Origin: Fortiea sp. LEGE XX443
GTDB taxonomy: Bacteria > Cyanobacteriota > Cyanobacteriia > Cyanobacteriales > Nostocaceae
NCBI RefSeq assembly: GCF_015206815.1
Contig: NZ_JADEXZ010000024.1
Coordinates: 1-64,000 of the forward strand
Direction: 5' to 3'
DNA length: 64,000 nucleotides
The stretch's first letter is position 1. Each line of letters begins with the position of its first letter. The notes beneath the pieces are model-generated. The model ran no database searches. It was given only the letters and a program-made list of their open reading frames with translations, and was not told where the DNA came from. Below, piece after piece: positions 7,514 to 16,737 of the stretch. The position numbers and the translations under genes are program-made.

Positions 7514-9031
7514 TTAAGAAAGCTTTTGATTGGTAGAGGAAACAGGAGATTCACGGCGGCCTGTCCGCAGTTTTGGTTTGGGTGTAGAACGTCTGTCTTC
7601 GTCACTGCTGTTAGCGTCTGATTTGTTCCAAGAGGAACGGTTTCTGTCACCAGAAAATTCCCGACGCTTACCGCCGATCTTGGGTTTGGCTACAGGAACT
7701 TCCTCTTGGGGAATTTCCACATCTGAACTTAACCAAGCGGGACGGGTTTCATCGTAAGCAAGTTGTAGTGCCGCTGCGGCGATCGCATGAGCATCATACT
7801 GTTCAATTAATTCGCTGACAATGGGTAAGAATGAAGCTAACCGTTCACCAGTCAGGGCTTCTCTCACTTGTTGTTGCAATTTATTGATGTGTCGCGCTTC
7901 AATTTGCGCCCGTGTGGGAATTGAAAGTAATTGCCAGTTTTGACGGTTGTGGCGCTCAAATACTTGCTGTTTGCGGCGCTCAAAGGGCTGAACCAAAGAA
8001 ATCGCTGTACCTTCTTTACCAGCACGACCAGTCCGACCGATACGATGGACGTAGGTTTCGACGCTATCGGGCAAGTCGTAATTGATCACATGGGATAATT
8101 GATCAACGTCTAAACCCCGTGCAGCAATGTCAGTTGCTACTACCCAGCGTACTTGACGATTACGGAAGCGAGTTAATAACCTTTCTCTGGCTTGTTGGGA
8201 CAAATCACCGTGATATTCATCTACACTGTGACCAGCTGCTTGCAGTTGATTGGTTAATTCTGCCGCAGTTCTTCTGGTACGCACAAAGATTAAGGCTGTT
8301 TCTGGATCTTCCATTTCCAGAATTGGCTGTAAAGCTTTGGCTTTTGTCCAGTGACGGGGAATAAGATAAGCTACTTGGTTGATTTTGTTGGGTGCAGCTT
8401 TTGGTTGCTCAACAGTAACTGTCACAGGCGATCGCAAAAACTTGTTTACCAACATGCGAATCGATGGTGGCATTGTCGCCGAGAAGAGTGCTGTTTGGCG
8501 ATCTTGGGGTGCTTGAGACAAAATTTTCTCGACATCATCGATAAAGCCCATGCTCAACATTTCATCGGCTTCATCCAACACAAACCACTTGACTTGATCC
8601 AACTTCAAGCAACCACGCTCTAACAAGTCAATCACCCGTCCGGGAGTACCGACAACGACGTGAACGCCGCGTTTGAGTTGCATAATTTGGCGATCAATTG
8701 ATTGACCACCGTAAATTGCTAAAGCCCGTAAGTTACTATTGCCAATAAATTGACTGACAGCATCATGAACTTGAATCGCTAATTCACGAGTTGGTGTTAA
8801 AACTATAGCTTGCACTGCTCTTTGATTTACATCCAACCGCTCTAAAATCGGTAGGGAAAATGCAGCTGTTTTGCCTGTTCCTGTTTGGGATTGTCCCACT
8901 ACATCCCGACCTGCCAATAATTGAGGAATGGCTTGGACTTGAATGTTAGTAGGTGCAGTAAAACTCATTTTTTCTAGTAGTTCTGCACGTTCTTGGGAAA
9001 TTCCTAGTTCAATAAACGAAAGATTCATCAA
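7514..9031 (-). CDS. DEAD-box ATP-dependent RNA helicase
   Basis: A 505-residue helicase that unwinds RNA duplexes using ATP. Motifs in order: Q motif with FTAPTNIQ (24-31), motif I SQTGTGKT (48-55), PTRELA, GTPGR, DEAD (153-156), SAT (184-186), ARGLD and HRIGRTGRAG in the second RecA domain. After about residue 370 comes an auxiliary region, then a basic, serine/arginine-rich tail (from about 455) likely to bind RNA. Cyanobacterial relatives (CrhR/CrhB type) help cold adaptation and ribosome assembly; which paralogue this is cannot be settled here. It is preceded by a hairpin that probably ends rimO transcription. Confidence 0.92.
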   Translation of the reverse strand: MMNLSFIELGISQERAELLEKMSFTAPTNIQVQAIPQLLAGRDVVGQSQTGTGKTAAFSLPILERLDVNQRAVQAIVLTPTRELAIQVHDAVSQFIGNSNLRALAIYGGQSIDRQIMQLKRGVHVVVGTPGRVIDLLERGCLKLDQVKWFVLDEADEMLSMGFIDDVEKILSQAPQDRQTALFSATMPPSIRMLVNKFLRSPVTVTVEQPKAAPNKINQVAYLIPRHWTKAKALQPILEMEDPETALIFVRTRRTAAELTNQLQAAGHSVDEYHGDLSQQARERLLTRFRNRQVRWVVATDIAARGLDVDQLSHVINYDLPDSVETYVHRIGRTGRAGKEGTAISLVQPFERRKQQVFERHNRQNWQLLSIPTRAQIEARHINKLQQQVREALTGERLASFLPIVSELIEQYDAHAIAAAALQLAYDETRPAWLSSDVEIPQEEVPVAKPKIGGKRREFSGDRNRSSWNKSDANSSDEDRRSTPKPKLRTGRRESPVSSTNQKLS

Positions 9032-9092
9032 TTCTCCTAGATTTTATATTTTGACTTTGAGGCTGAGAAATTGAGCAGCAGTTACTTATGGG

Positions 9093-9118
9093 GGTTTCTC
9101 TCCCTTTGGGAGAAAACC
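9093..9118 (-). terminator. Hairpin after rimO, probable terminator
   Basis: On the minus strand GGTTTTCTCCC, a three-base loop and GGGAGAGAAACC form a stem of about eleven pairs, 14 bases past the rimO stop codon. No long T run follows, so termination efficiency is uncertain. Confidence 0.5.
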
Positions 9119-9131
9119 GCACTGCCTCAAT

Positions 9132-10457
9132 TCACTTGTAACTAGAGACAACTTGACCGTAAAGATCATATGTGTCAGCGTTGCGAATTGCTACTGGCAC
9201 AATGGTTCCTAATTTTGCCTGGCCTGTGACATACACCTGACCATCTACTTCTGGCGAACATCTTCCTGAACGACCAATTAATTCCCCACTTTCAGGATTT
9301 TCTTGCTCAATCAGGACATCAACAACTTTGCCGACTTCCTGTTGATTTTTGCTCCAAGAAATGGGCTGCTGAAGTTCCATGAGTCTTTGCCGCCGCTCGT
9401 CCATGATTTCTTGGGGTAACTGATTGGGCAGACTGTAAGCGGGGGTTCCTTGTTCTGGCGAAAAGGTAAAGACACCAACATGGTCAAATTCATGCTGCTG
9501 CACGAAGTTTAGTAGATGCTCGAAATGCTCCTGGGTTTCTCCTGGGAAACCAACAATAAATGTTGTCCGCAATACGGCTGTTGGTAGTGCAGTTTTGATG
9601 CGCTCGATAATTTCATTGTTTACCCGCCCTTGCCAGGGACGGTTCATGGAGCGCAGAATTCCAGGATGAGAGTGTTGCAAGGGCAAATCCAAGTAAGGTA
9701 AAACGTTGGGTGTTTCACCGATTGCCGCAATCACATCTGGGGTTAATCCGGTGGGATAGGCATAGTGCATTCTCACCCAAGGTATGTCCACTTTCCCCAA
9801 GGCTTGGAGTAATTCGGCTAATTTGGGCTTGCCGTAAATATCCAATCCGTAGTTAGTAGTGATTTGAGAAATCAAAATGATTTCTTTCACCCCTTGGCTG
9901 GCTAACTGCTCGGCTTCAGCCACAATCGATTCTATGGTACGCGATCGCTGGTTGCCTCGCAGATGAGGAATAATACAAAACGCACACCGATAATCACATC
10001 CTTCCGCCACCCGTAGGTAGGCAACACCCTCGGTTGTAGTCCGGTAGCGCGGTGTAGTTTCATCGGCGATGTAAGTTGGTTCGGCGCTAATCTGCTTTAC
10101 GCGCTCTCCTTGTTCTGCCCGCTCAATGACATTGACGATTTTGTGATAGTCGCCTGTACCTACAACGGCTACTGCTTCCGGCAACTCCTCCAACAATTGC
10201 TCTTGGAAGTGTTGCGCCATGCAGCCTGTAATAACGATTTTTTTATTGGCCTCTGCCAATTCTACTAAAGTTCTAACAGATTCTTCTCTTGCTGCTTCAA
10301 TAAAACTACATGTATTAACAATAACGTAATCTGCTAACTCTTCGTTTGTATCTACGCCATAGCCTGCTTCCACTAGCAGTCCTAGCATGTGTTCTGTATC
10401 AATTCGATTTTTCTCACAGCCCAAATGAGATATTGATATTGTTGGCTTTTCACCCAT
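9132..10457 (-). CDS. rimO: Ribosomal protein S12 methylthiotransferase RimO
   Basis: A 441-residue radical SAM enzyme that adds a methylthio group to the conserved aspartate of ribosomal protein S12. The N-terminal UPF0004 domain has cysteines 14, 50 and 79 for the auxiliary iron-sulfur cluster. The radical SAM motif is GCDYRCAFC with cysteines 154, 158 and 161, and a C-terminal TRAM domain follows (about 370-440). The opening [16 protein letters not shown] is characteristic of RimO rather than MiaB. The length is normal. It starts from ATG at 10457 and precedes the helicase gene in the same direction, with a hairpin between. Confidence 0.95.
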   Translation of the reverse strand: MGEKPTISISHLGCEKNRIDTEHMLGLLVEAGYGVDTNEELADYVIVNTCSFIEAAREESVRTLVELAEANKKIVITGCMAQHFQEQLLEELPEAVAVVGTGDYHKIVNVIERAEQGERVKQISAEPTYIADETTPRYRTTTEGVAYLRVAEGCDYRCAFCIIPHLRGNQRSRTIESIVAEAEQLASQGVKEIILISQITTNYGLDIYGKPKLAELLQALGKVDIPWVRMHYAYPTGLTPDVIAAIGETPNVLPYLDLPLQHSHPGILRSMNRPWQGRVNNEIIERIKTALPTAVLRTTFIVGFPGETQEHFEHLLNFVQQHEFDHVGVFTFSPEQGTPAYSLPNQLPQEIMDERRQRLMELQQPISWSKNQQEVGKVVDVLIEQENPESGELIGRSGRCSPEVDGQVYVTGQAKLGTIVPVAIRNADTYDLYGQVVSSYK

Positions 10458-11126
10458 ACTTTAAATTCTGAGGTTTTTTTTGTTATCTACACAAAGTGCG
10501 ATTGACTTCGCTCTTTGTAATGCACACCTTTCTATTGACAACACCCAGGTGGATTGTTCCTCTATTAGTTACTGTGCATATACCTGTGACCTGGATAAAT
10601 TAAAGGTCATGTTATGATATGTCTACTATTAATCTGTTTCCCAGGGTAAATCCGAGTGCCTTTGAGTATATTTGACACTTGTAATATTTTTTAACAAATC
10701 GCCTATTGGTATTTTAAATTACCGCAGCGTATGCGTTGTTGATCTACCCGTCGGGAAGCCGCCCAAAGGGCTTGTTGTGAGAAGTCGCTACCCTCAGGGA
10801 AATCGCGCTTGCGACTACGCCTAATCAAGCAATAATGCTAACCCTAATGATTAGGCTAGTCCAACGACGATGCGTGGGCAAGGTGCCTAAACTCCGGGAA
10901 GCTGCCTTGCGTCTTGTGAGTGGCAAACTCCTCTTGCAGCCAGGTTTTATCTTAACATATCTTATGGAACGTTTGATGCTAAATTCCATCTGCGGATGGA
11001 GGCAGTCAAACAAACACTAGAAACACATTCATGCTAATGAAGGAACGAGGGACGAGAAACGAGAAAATAGGAGCTAGGTGAATTTTAATCCCTAATGCCC
11101 CATCCCTAATCCCTAATCCCTGAATA
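10458..11126. other. Intergenic region between rimO and btpA, rich in palindromic repeats
   Basis: The 669 bases hold the divergent promoters of rimO and btpA, but no confident promoter boxes. Around 10748-10820 and 10860-10935 lie GC-richer palindromic segments (for example GGGAAGCCGCCC and AAATCGCGCTTGCGACTACG). They share the GGGAAGCCGC core with the repeat at 12071 and with the insertion inside hypF. A 61-codon frame at 10835 is made of this repeat and is not considered a gene. Confidence 0.6.
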
Positions 11127-11987
11127 ATGTTTGAAAACGTGGACTTATATCAGACCTTTAAAACTCGTACACCCATTATTGGCGTAGTTCACCTACTGCC
11201 ATTACCCACCTCACCCCGCTGGGGAGGTAGCCTCAAAGCAGTAATTGACCGTGCCGAACAAGAAGCAACAGCCTTAGCCAGTGGGGGGGTAGACGGCATT
11301 ATTGTAGAGAATTTTTTCGACGCACCATTTACTAAAAATCAGGTTGACCCGGCAGTTGTGAGCGCCATAACGGTGGTGGTACAAAGGATACAAAACTTAG
11401 TAACCTTACCTATCGGGTTAAATGTTTTGCGAAATGATGCCAAAAGTGCAATGGCGATCGCTAGTTGTGTGCAAGCCCAATTTATCCGCGTCAATGTGCT
11501 AACAGGGGTAATGGCAACAGATCAGGGATTAATTGAAGGAGAAGCCCATCAATTGCTACGCTATCGCCGAGAATTGGGCTGCGATGTCAAAATTCTGGCT
11601 GATGTCTTAGTTAAGCACGCTCGGCCTTTAAGTTCCCCCAATCTTACAGTCGCCGTCAAAGACACTATTGAACGGGGTTTAGCGGACGCAGTCATTTTAT
11701 CGGGTTGGGCTACAGGTAGTCCTCCTAATCAGGAAGATTTAGAAATAGCTTGTGGTGCAGCTAACGGTACACCAGTATTTATCGGTAGTGGAGCCAGTTG
11801 GGAAAATATTGCTACACTGTTGCAGGCAGCAGATGGTGTCATAGTTTCTAGTTCCTTAAAACGTCATGGTCGGATTGAACAACCAATTGATCCGATTCGC
11901 GTCAGTCAATTTGTCGAAGCCGCACGTCGGAATTGGAACTCTAAAGGCACAAGTAAATCAACGGAACAAGTAAAATTACATTCGTAA
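11127..11987 (+). CDS. btpA: Photosystem I biogenesis protein BtpA
   Basis: A 286-residue TIM-barrel-like protein of the BtpA/SgcQ family. Recognisable segments: IGVVHLLPLPTSPRWGG (18-34), GGVDGIIVENFFDAPF (53-68), LPIGLNVLRNDA, and the C-terminal DGVIVSSSLKRHG. In Synechocystis, BtpA is a thylakoid-associated extrinsic protein needed for stable accumulation of PSI reaction-centre proteins, notably at low temperature. The last 15 residues are polar and poorly conserved. A monocistronic arrangement is likely; a repeat-rich spacer separates it from the VKOR gene. Confidence 0.9.
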   Translation: MFENVDLYQTFKTRTPIIGVVHLLPLPTSPRWGGSLKAVIDRAEQEATALASGGVDGIIVENFFDAPFTKNQVDPAVVSAITVVVQRIQNLVTLPIGLNVLRNDAKSAMAIASCVQAQFIRVNVLTGVMATDQGLIEGEAHQLLRYRRELGCDVKILADVLVKHARPLSSPNLTVAVKDTIERGLADAVILSGWATGSPPNQEDLEIACGAANGTPVFIGSGASWENIATLLQAADGVIVSSSLKRHGRIEQPIDPIRVSQFVEAARRNWNSKGTSKSTEQVKLHS

Positions 11988-12070
11988 TGAGTAGGGAGTG
12001 GGAAGGCTTCAAAGCTGAAGGATTTAGATCCATAGAGACTTGCCCCAGGCTGGGATGAAATTTCACACTA

Positions 12071-12130
12071 CCCTTTGGGAAGCCGCGCAAAGCGCGTCTA
12101 CATACTTCACACTTCATACTTCATACTTCA
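12071..12130. repeat. GGGAAGCCGC palindromic repeat fused to TTCATAC heptamers
   Basis: CCCTTTGGGAAGCCGCGC continues into AAAGCGCGTCTA, then three TTCAYAC heptamers end five bases before the VKOR start codon. The palindromic half shares its core, in reverse complement, with the insertion in hypF (41816-41844). An upstream frame from 12040 reads through it, but the repeats indicate that translation starts later. Confidence 0.7.
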
Positions 12131-12135
12131 AAGTT

Positions 12136-13128
12136 ATGATTCGCCGCCGTTCTACTCCTTGGATTCACAAATGGTCGCGCCCAATAATTGCCGCGATCGC
12201 TGGATGTGGTGCTTTGGTTACAGGCTATCTCACCATCGAAAAGCTCACAGGAGGCAGTGCAGCTTGTGTGGCAGAGGCTGGTGCTAAAGGCTGTAATGAT
12301 GTACTTTCTAGTGCTTGGGCTACAGTGTTAGGTCAACCACTAGCTTTGTTTGGATTTTTGGCATACACCGGTATGGTGATCTTGGCTTTAGCTCCCTTAA
12401 TCTTGAAATCTGAGGACAACAACCAGCACAAACAGATAGAAAACTGGACATGGTTGCTGTTGTTGGTGGGAGCGATCGCTATGTCTGTCTTCAGCAGCTA
12501 CTTAATGTATGTGCTGGCTTTCCAAATCAAAGCATTTTGTCCTTATTGCATAGCCTCAGCTTTATTCTCCTTGAGTTTTTTAGTCCTCACAATTATTGGC
12601 CGTGCTTGGGAAGATATTGGACAAATTTTCTTTATTGCCATTATTGTGGGGATGGTGACCCTAATCGGCACTTTAGGCGTTTATGCTGGTGTTAACAAAT
12701 CAGCCACAACACCCGGTTCTACACCTGGACAAGAAAAGATTAGTTTTACACCTACAGCCGCACAAACACCTAACCCAGAATTCGGTTGGGAAATTACTAC
12801 AACCTCTGGTGAGGCAGAAATTGCTCTAGCACAGCATTTAGCAAAAGTGGGTGCTAAAGAATATATTGCTTACTGGTGTCCCCACTGTCACGAACAGAAA
12901 CTGATTTTTGGCAAAGAAGCTTATCAGATCCTCAAGGATAGTAATGTTCCAGTAGAGTGTGCTGGCGACAGTCCCAAAGGTAAACCAGAATTATGTCAAG
13001 CTGCAAAAATACAAGCTTTCCCCACTTGGATTATCAATGGTCAAAGTTACAGTGGAGTCCAAAACCCAGCAGAACTAGCAAAGATTACTGGTTATACAGG
13101 CCCAACAAATTTCAAGTATTTTAAGTAA
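12136..13128 (+). CDS. Vitamin K epoxide reductase-thioredoxin fusion
   Basis: A 330-residue thylakoid or plasma membrane protein that forms disulfides in lumenal/periplasmic proteins. The VKOR part has four to five membrane helices with the loop cysteine pair C44/C53 and the active CPYC (135-138). After a linker of about 50 residues rich in T, P and Q, a thioredoxin-like domain carries CPHC (248-251) and a second pair around CAGDSPKGKPELC. Cyanobacterial and plant (LTO1) homologues are needed for photosystem assembly. The ATG at 12136 gives the arginine-rich MIRRRSTPW start; an upstream in-frame ATG at 12040 would only add repeat-encoded residues. Confidence 0.92.
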   Translation: MIRRRSTPWIHKWSRPIIAAIAGCGALVTGYLTIEKLTGGSAACVAEAGAKGCNDVLSSAWATVLGQPLALFGFLAYTGMVILALAPLILKSEDNNQHKQIENWTWLLLLVGAIAMSVFSSYLMYVLAFQIKAFCPYCIASALFSLSFLVLTIIGRAWEDIGQIFFIAIIVGMVTLIGTLGVYAGVNKSATTPGSTPGQEKISFTPTAAQTPNPEFGWEITTTSGEAEIALAQHLAKVGAKEYIAYWCPHCHEQKLIFGKEAYQILKDSNVPVECAGDSPKGKPELCQAAKIQAFPTWIINGQSYSGVQNPAELAKITGYTGPTNFKYFK

Positions 13129-13593
13129 TTACTAGTCCTTCAATGTTGGACTTCGCCCAAAATCTAAAATTGGCATGGTCAACTGGCTGAATGTAACAAT
13201 ATATTCCCAGTTGACTTATTTTTTTGCCAATCTGATTTCCAGATTTGGTATAACTTACAACAAAATCATCAAAATATTTGTTTCTTAGTCATAACCACTC
13301 AAATAGAATATTTGTCATTTTTTAGTCAGCGAAAATATACTTTTGTTATTAGCAAACAATATTTATACTGAACCTGTTCCTGATCAGCAAGGAAATACTG
13401 GCTAACTTTTGCTTCATAAGCACTCACCCTAACTCCTACTTCGTCAACACTATTCTCAGATGTTTTGGTGGAACTTAATCATACTGACAAATTTCTTAAA
13501 CAATGAACACAATAAGATGCAAGCTATACTTACTAGTTATTTGATAGCTAGTTGATAGCTGTACACAATAGATATGTTTTCCCCCACTAGGTA
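13129..13593. other. AT-rich spacer before the CHASE2 cyclase gene
   Basis: There is no gene in these 465 bases. Near 13537-13563 a short repeated sequence occurs (TTGATAGCTAGTTGATAGCT), a direct repeat of TTGATAGCT that could be a regulator site for the following gene. Otherwise nothing was recognised. Confidence 0.45.
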
Positions 13594-15804
13594 ATGGGAA
13601 TGAGTAAGCAGCTAGGCAAGTGTTTTGTCAGGTTAATGTTGAAATTAAAACTGAAACAGGCGCTTGGTCGAAAATATAGAGAATTATTTGTCGCTTGTAC
13701 CGTTGCAGCCTGCATTTTACTTTTGCGCTCTGTTGGAATGTTACAATCCTTAGAGTTAGCTGGGTTAGATCAATTTTTTCGCTTACGTCCAACCGAACAA
13801 CTAGAAAATCGCATCACGATTGTAGCAATTGATGAAGATTCTTTGCGTCGAGTCGGTTCTTGGCCAATTCCCGATGGGGTTATTGCTCAGTTATTAAAGA
13901 AATTACAAGTTAATCAACCTCGTGCTATTGGCTTAGATATTTATAGAGATTTAGCAGTAAATCCAGGTCATGAGAATCTCGTTAATTTTTATCGTTCAAT
14001 GCCAAATTTGATAGGTATTGAACTATTAACGCAGAACAAACATACTCGTGTTCCACCTCCACTAAAACTAAATCACAAACAAGTTGGTTTTAATAATGTA
14101 TTGTATGACCCCGATGGTAAAGTACGACGCAGTTTGTTGTATTTACATATGGGCAATCAACACTATGAAAGTTTTGCGCTGAAGTTAGCTTTATTGTATT
14201 TACAATCAGAAGGAATTACACCTCAAAAAGCAACTGAAAAACTTGATTATTTAAGGTTGGGTAAGGCTGTATTTACTCGTTTTCGAGCCAATGATGGTGG
14301 TTATATAAAAGTTGATGATAAAGGCTATCAAATTTTAGCTAACTTTCCCAAACCCTTCTGTTATAGACCCTCTGGCGAATTCTGTAGCTACCGCCAGATA
14401 TCGATGAGCGATGTACTTGATGACAAAGTGCCAGTTAGTTGGATACGCGATCGCATCGTATTGATTGGTTCTACTGCTCCCAGTCTACAAGATTTTGCAT
14501 TTATTCCTCACTCCAGTCAAATGCTGGGTGCAGCCAAGCCTGTGGCTGGTGTTGAACTGCAAGCTTATTTTATCAGTGAGTTAATCTCAGCTGCGATTGA
14601 AGGGCGACCTTTATTGAAAGTTTGGCCTAAATTCTGGGAATACTTATGGATTTTGGCTTGGTCTTATCTGGGATCAACAATAATTTGGCGAATTAAATCC
14701 TTCAGTAAAAGTATTCCTAGAATTTTTCTATCTTTATTAATATTGTTTTTCACTAGTTATATGGCTTTTTTATCCGGATGGTGGCTACCATTAATTCCCG
14801 GAATGATCACCTTTGTTAGTGCATCTATTTGGCTGATTTTTCATATTGCGTACATGCAGGAAGAATTGAAACGTTCTAAAGAGTTTTTGCATCAAGTAAT
14901 CAACTCTATTCCTGACCCAATTTTTGTCAAAAATGAGCAACATCAGTGGATTGTTTTAAATGAAGCTTACTGTCAATTCATTGGCTATCCAGATAGTTTG
15001 TTAATTGAAAAATCATACTATGAATTTTTTCCTCGACATGAAGCTGATGTTTTTCGCCAACAAGATAATCTGGTTTTTATTACACAAAAACCGCGAGAAA
15101 ATGAAGAAGAATTTACTGATGCTACTGGCAAAACTCATCTAATTGCAACTAAAAGATCGCTGCACAAAGATGCTGCGGGGAATTTCTTTTTAGTTGGAGT
15201 AATTCGAGATATTACCCAGCGCAAGCTGATGGAAGAAGAACTAAGACGCACGGCTGCTGAGTTATTTCGCTCTAATACTGAATTAAAACTCAAAGAAGAC
15301 CACTTACGCTATTTGGCTTACCACGATCCCCTTACAGGTTTATCTAATCGGAAATTCTTTGCGGAACAACTTCACGAGTCGTTGCTTTGGACGCAAAAAA
15401 ACAATCTATTACTGGGACTGTTGTTTATTGACTTGGATGGCTTTAAGCAGGTTAATGATACTTTAGGACATGATATGGGCGATCGCCTGCTAGTGATCGT
15501 CGCCCAGAGACTCAGCAACTGTTTACGTGGAAGTGATACTGTCTCCCGTTTGGGTGGTGATGAATTTACAGTGATTCTCAGAGCAATTCCTGATGTACAA
15601 GTAGCTGCTAGAGTCGCGGAAAAAATTTTAACCAGCATTACTGAACCAATTGTTTTGTCAGGATACACTACTAAAATTTCTGCCAGTATTGGGCTTAGTA
15701 TTTACCCCATCAACAGCCAAGATACAGAAACTTTGATTAAACAAGCAGATGCAGCCATGTACCGGGCCAAGCACTTAGGTAAAAACCGTTATGAGTTGGC
15801 TTAA
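13594..15804 (+). CDS. CHASE2-PAS-GGDEF diguanylate cyclase
   Basis: A 736-residue membrane sensor that probably makes cyclic di-GMP. Order: an N-terminal membrane helix (about 28-48), an extracytoplasmic CHASE2 domain (about 55-330, with ITIVAIDEDSLRRVGSWPIP near 73-92), three closely spaced membrane helices (about 340-425), a PAS domain (about 430-545), a short coiled coil, and a GGDEF domain (about 570-736). The active-site motif RLGGDEF is near residue 652-658 and intact; DPLTGLSNR begins the cyclase fold. No EAL domain is attached, so it is a synthase. The signal sensed by CHASE2 is unknown. A terminator follows directly. Confidence 0.93.
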   Translation: MGMSKQLGKCFVRLMLKLKLKQALGRKYRELFVACTVAACILLLRSVGMLQSLELAGLDQFFRLRPTEQLENRITIVAIDEDSLRRVGSWPIPDGVIAQLLKKLQVNQPRAIGLDIYRDLAVNPGHENLVNFYRSMPNLIGIELLTQNKHTRVPPPLKLNHKQVGFNNVLYDPDGKVRRSLLYLHMGNQHYESFALKLALLYLQSEGITPQKATEKLDYLRLGKAVFTRFRANDGGYIKVDDKGYQILANFPKPFCYRPSGEFCSYRQISMSDVLDDKVPVSWIRDRIVLIGSTAPSLQDFAFIPHSSQMLGAAKPVAGVELQAYFISELISAAIEGRPLLKVWPKFWEYLWILAWSYLGSTIIWRIKSFSKSIPRIFLSLLILFFTSYMAFLSGWWLPLIPGMITFVSASIWLIFHIAYMQEELKRSKEFLHQVINSIPDPIFVKNEQHQWIVLNEAYCQFIGYPDSLLIEKSYYEFFPRHEADVFRQQDNLVFITQKPRENEEEFTDATGKTHLIATKRSLHKDAAGNFFLVGVIRDITQRKLMEEELRRTAAELFRSNTELKLKEDHLRYLAYHDPLTGLSNRKFFAEQLHESLLWTQKNNLLLGLLFIDLDGFKQVNDTLGHDMGDRLLVIVAQRLSNCLRGSDTVSRLGGDEFTVILRAIPDVQVAARVAEKILTSITEPIVLSGYTTKISASIGLSIYPINSQDTETLIKQADAAMYRAKHLGKNRYELA

Positions 15805-15817
15805 TTAGCCAAGAGAC

Positions 15818-15868
15818 ACCATCATAAGCACCCAGTTGCCTAAGTGGGATTAAAGATGGTATTTTTTT
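15818..15868 (+). terminator. Rho-independent terminator of the cyclase gene
   Basis: ACCATC (15818-15823) pairs with GATGGT (15855-15860), with an inner CACCCA/TGGG pairing, and seven T follow at 15862-15868. It sits 14 bases after the stop codon. Confidence 0.7.
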
Positions 15869-16405
15869 AGTACAAAATTACTAGATAATAGTTCCGAGTG
15901 TTTACTGTGGTCATCCGGTTGGACTAAAAATTTTATTTAGAAAAGTAACACCATTTAAATTAATTTGGAACTATACTTAATTTTTATAAATTAAAATTTC
16001 ATTAAGATTACTAAAATAAAAAATTTGTGGCTCCGTTTTCCTGATATTTACTTAAGTGCATCCAATTCCCTAAGTAAATACCGCTAAAGTATGTGTGTTT
16101 TTTAACAAATAAATGAAGTATTTAAACGCAGAAATATAAAGATTTTATTAAAAATTTGAATTTGTGATTATTATCTATGGGGAATTAATGAACGTTGATA
16201 GCTTTCGCTCGTAGAGAGTTCTAACTTTAGACTGATGACCATAAATGATATTTAGGTATATTTCTTAAGTGTTGAGCAGGTTTGATGACCACGGCTTTTC
16301 ACTCCAATAGTTATCTGTTAACCAAAAACTTTAATTAAAACTTAATTTTTTCGGAAAAAAAGACTGAATCTGTTGTAGGTAAAAAAAATATTGGATGAAC
16401 TCACA
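15869..16405. other. Long AT-rich leader region before the small exported protein
   Basis: These 537 bases are strongly AT-rich and have no open frame worth calling. The segment just before the next gene contains A and T runs (near 16340-16390). It may include a long 5' untranslated region, but no structured RNA was recognised. Confidence 0.45.
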
Positions 16406-16666
16406 ATGCAAGAACTTAATAAAAGCTTTATGGATACGAACTTGAGAATTACGGGCATTTTAATATTATGTGTGAGCGCCTGTCTCGTTATTCCTAAAAT
16501 CGCTGATGCTACAGGTAGGGTCAGCAGTTTAGTGGCGAAGGATTTAAGTCATACAAACAGCAATAGTTTGACGAGTTCCAAGGTGAATTCTCAGGCATTA
16601 AAAAATGTATACATTCCGCCCAATTACGGTGGCCCTGACAGCCAGCACGGTAGCGGTACACGTTAA
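16406..16666 (+). CDS. Small exported hypothetical protein with GSGTR C-terminus, 86 aa
   Basis: The family is not named. From the ATG at 16406 it reads a polar start, a hydrophobic helix ITGILILCVSACLVIPKIA ending at ADA (a likely signal peptide), a serine/threonine-rich middle and the C-terminal PNYGGPDSQHGSGTR. A TTG 15 bases upstream in frame is a weaker start, and a later ATG (MDTNLRITG) would place the signal helix closer to the start. I recall similar GGPDS...GSGTR endings in other small Nostocales proteins; this is from memory, not a search. The end resembles, but does not equal, the RGSGR signal of PatS-type heterocyst inhibitors. The gene is flanked by long AT-rich DNA and has no operon partner. 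Confidence 0.6.
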   Translation: MQELNKSFMDTNLRITGILILCVSACLVIPKIADATGRVSSLVAKDLSHTNSNSLTSSKVNSQALKNVYIPPNYGGPDSQHGSGTR

Positions 16667-16737
16667 TACTGCTTCTTTTAGATAAATGTTATGGGAATGT
16701 ATTAAGTCTAAAGTCAAAGATATTTGCTCGTTAGTAA

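Noticed and set aside
10835-11020. 61-codon frame between rimO and btpA
   Set aside because: It is composed of palindromic repeat DNA, has an unusual composition, and an equally long frame exists on the other strand.
12040-12135. N-terminal extension of the VKOR-thioredoxin protein from an upstream ATG
   Set aside because: The extra codons are made of dispersed repeat and TTCATAC heptamers; the ATG at 12136 gives the normal N-terminus.
16406-16666. Calling the small exported protein a PatS/PatX-type heterocyst inhibitor
   Set aside because: The C-terminus is HGSGTR, not RGSGR or RGTGR, so the known active motif is not present.
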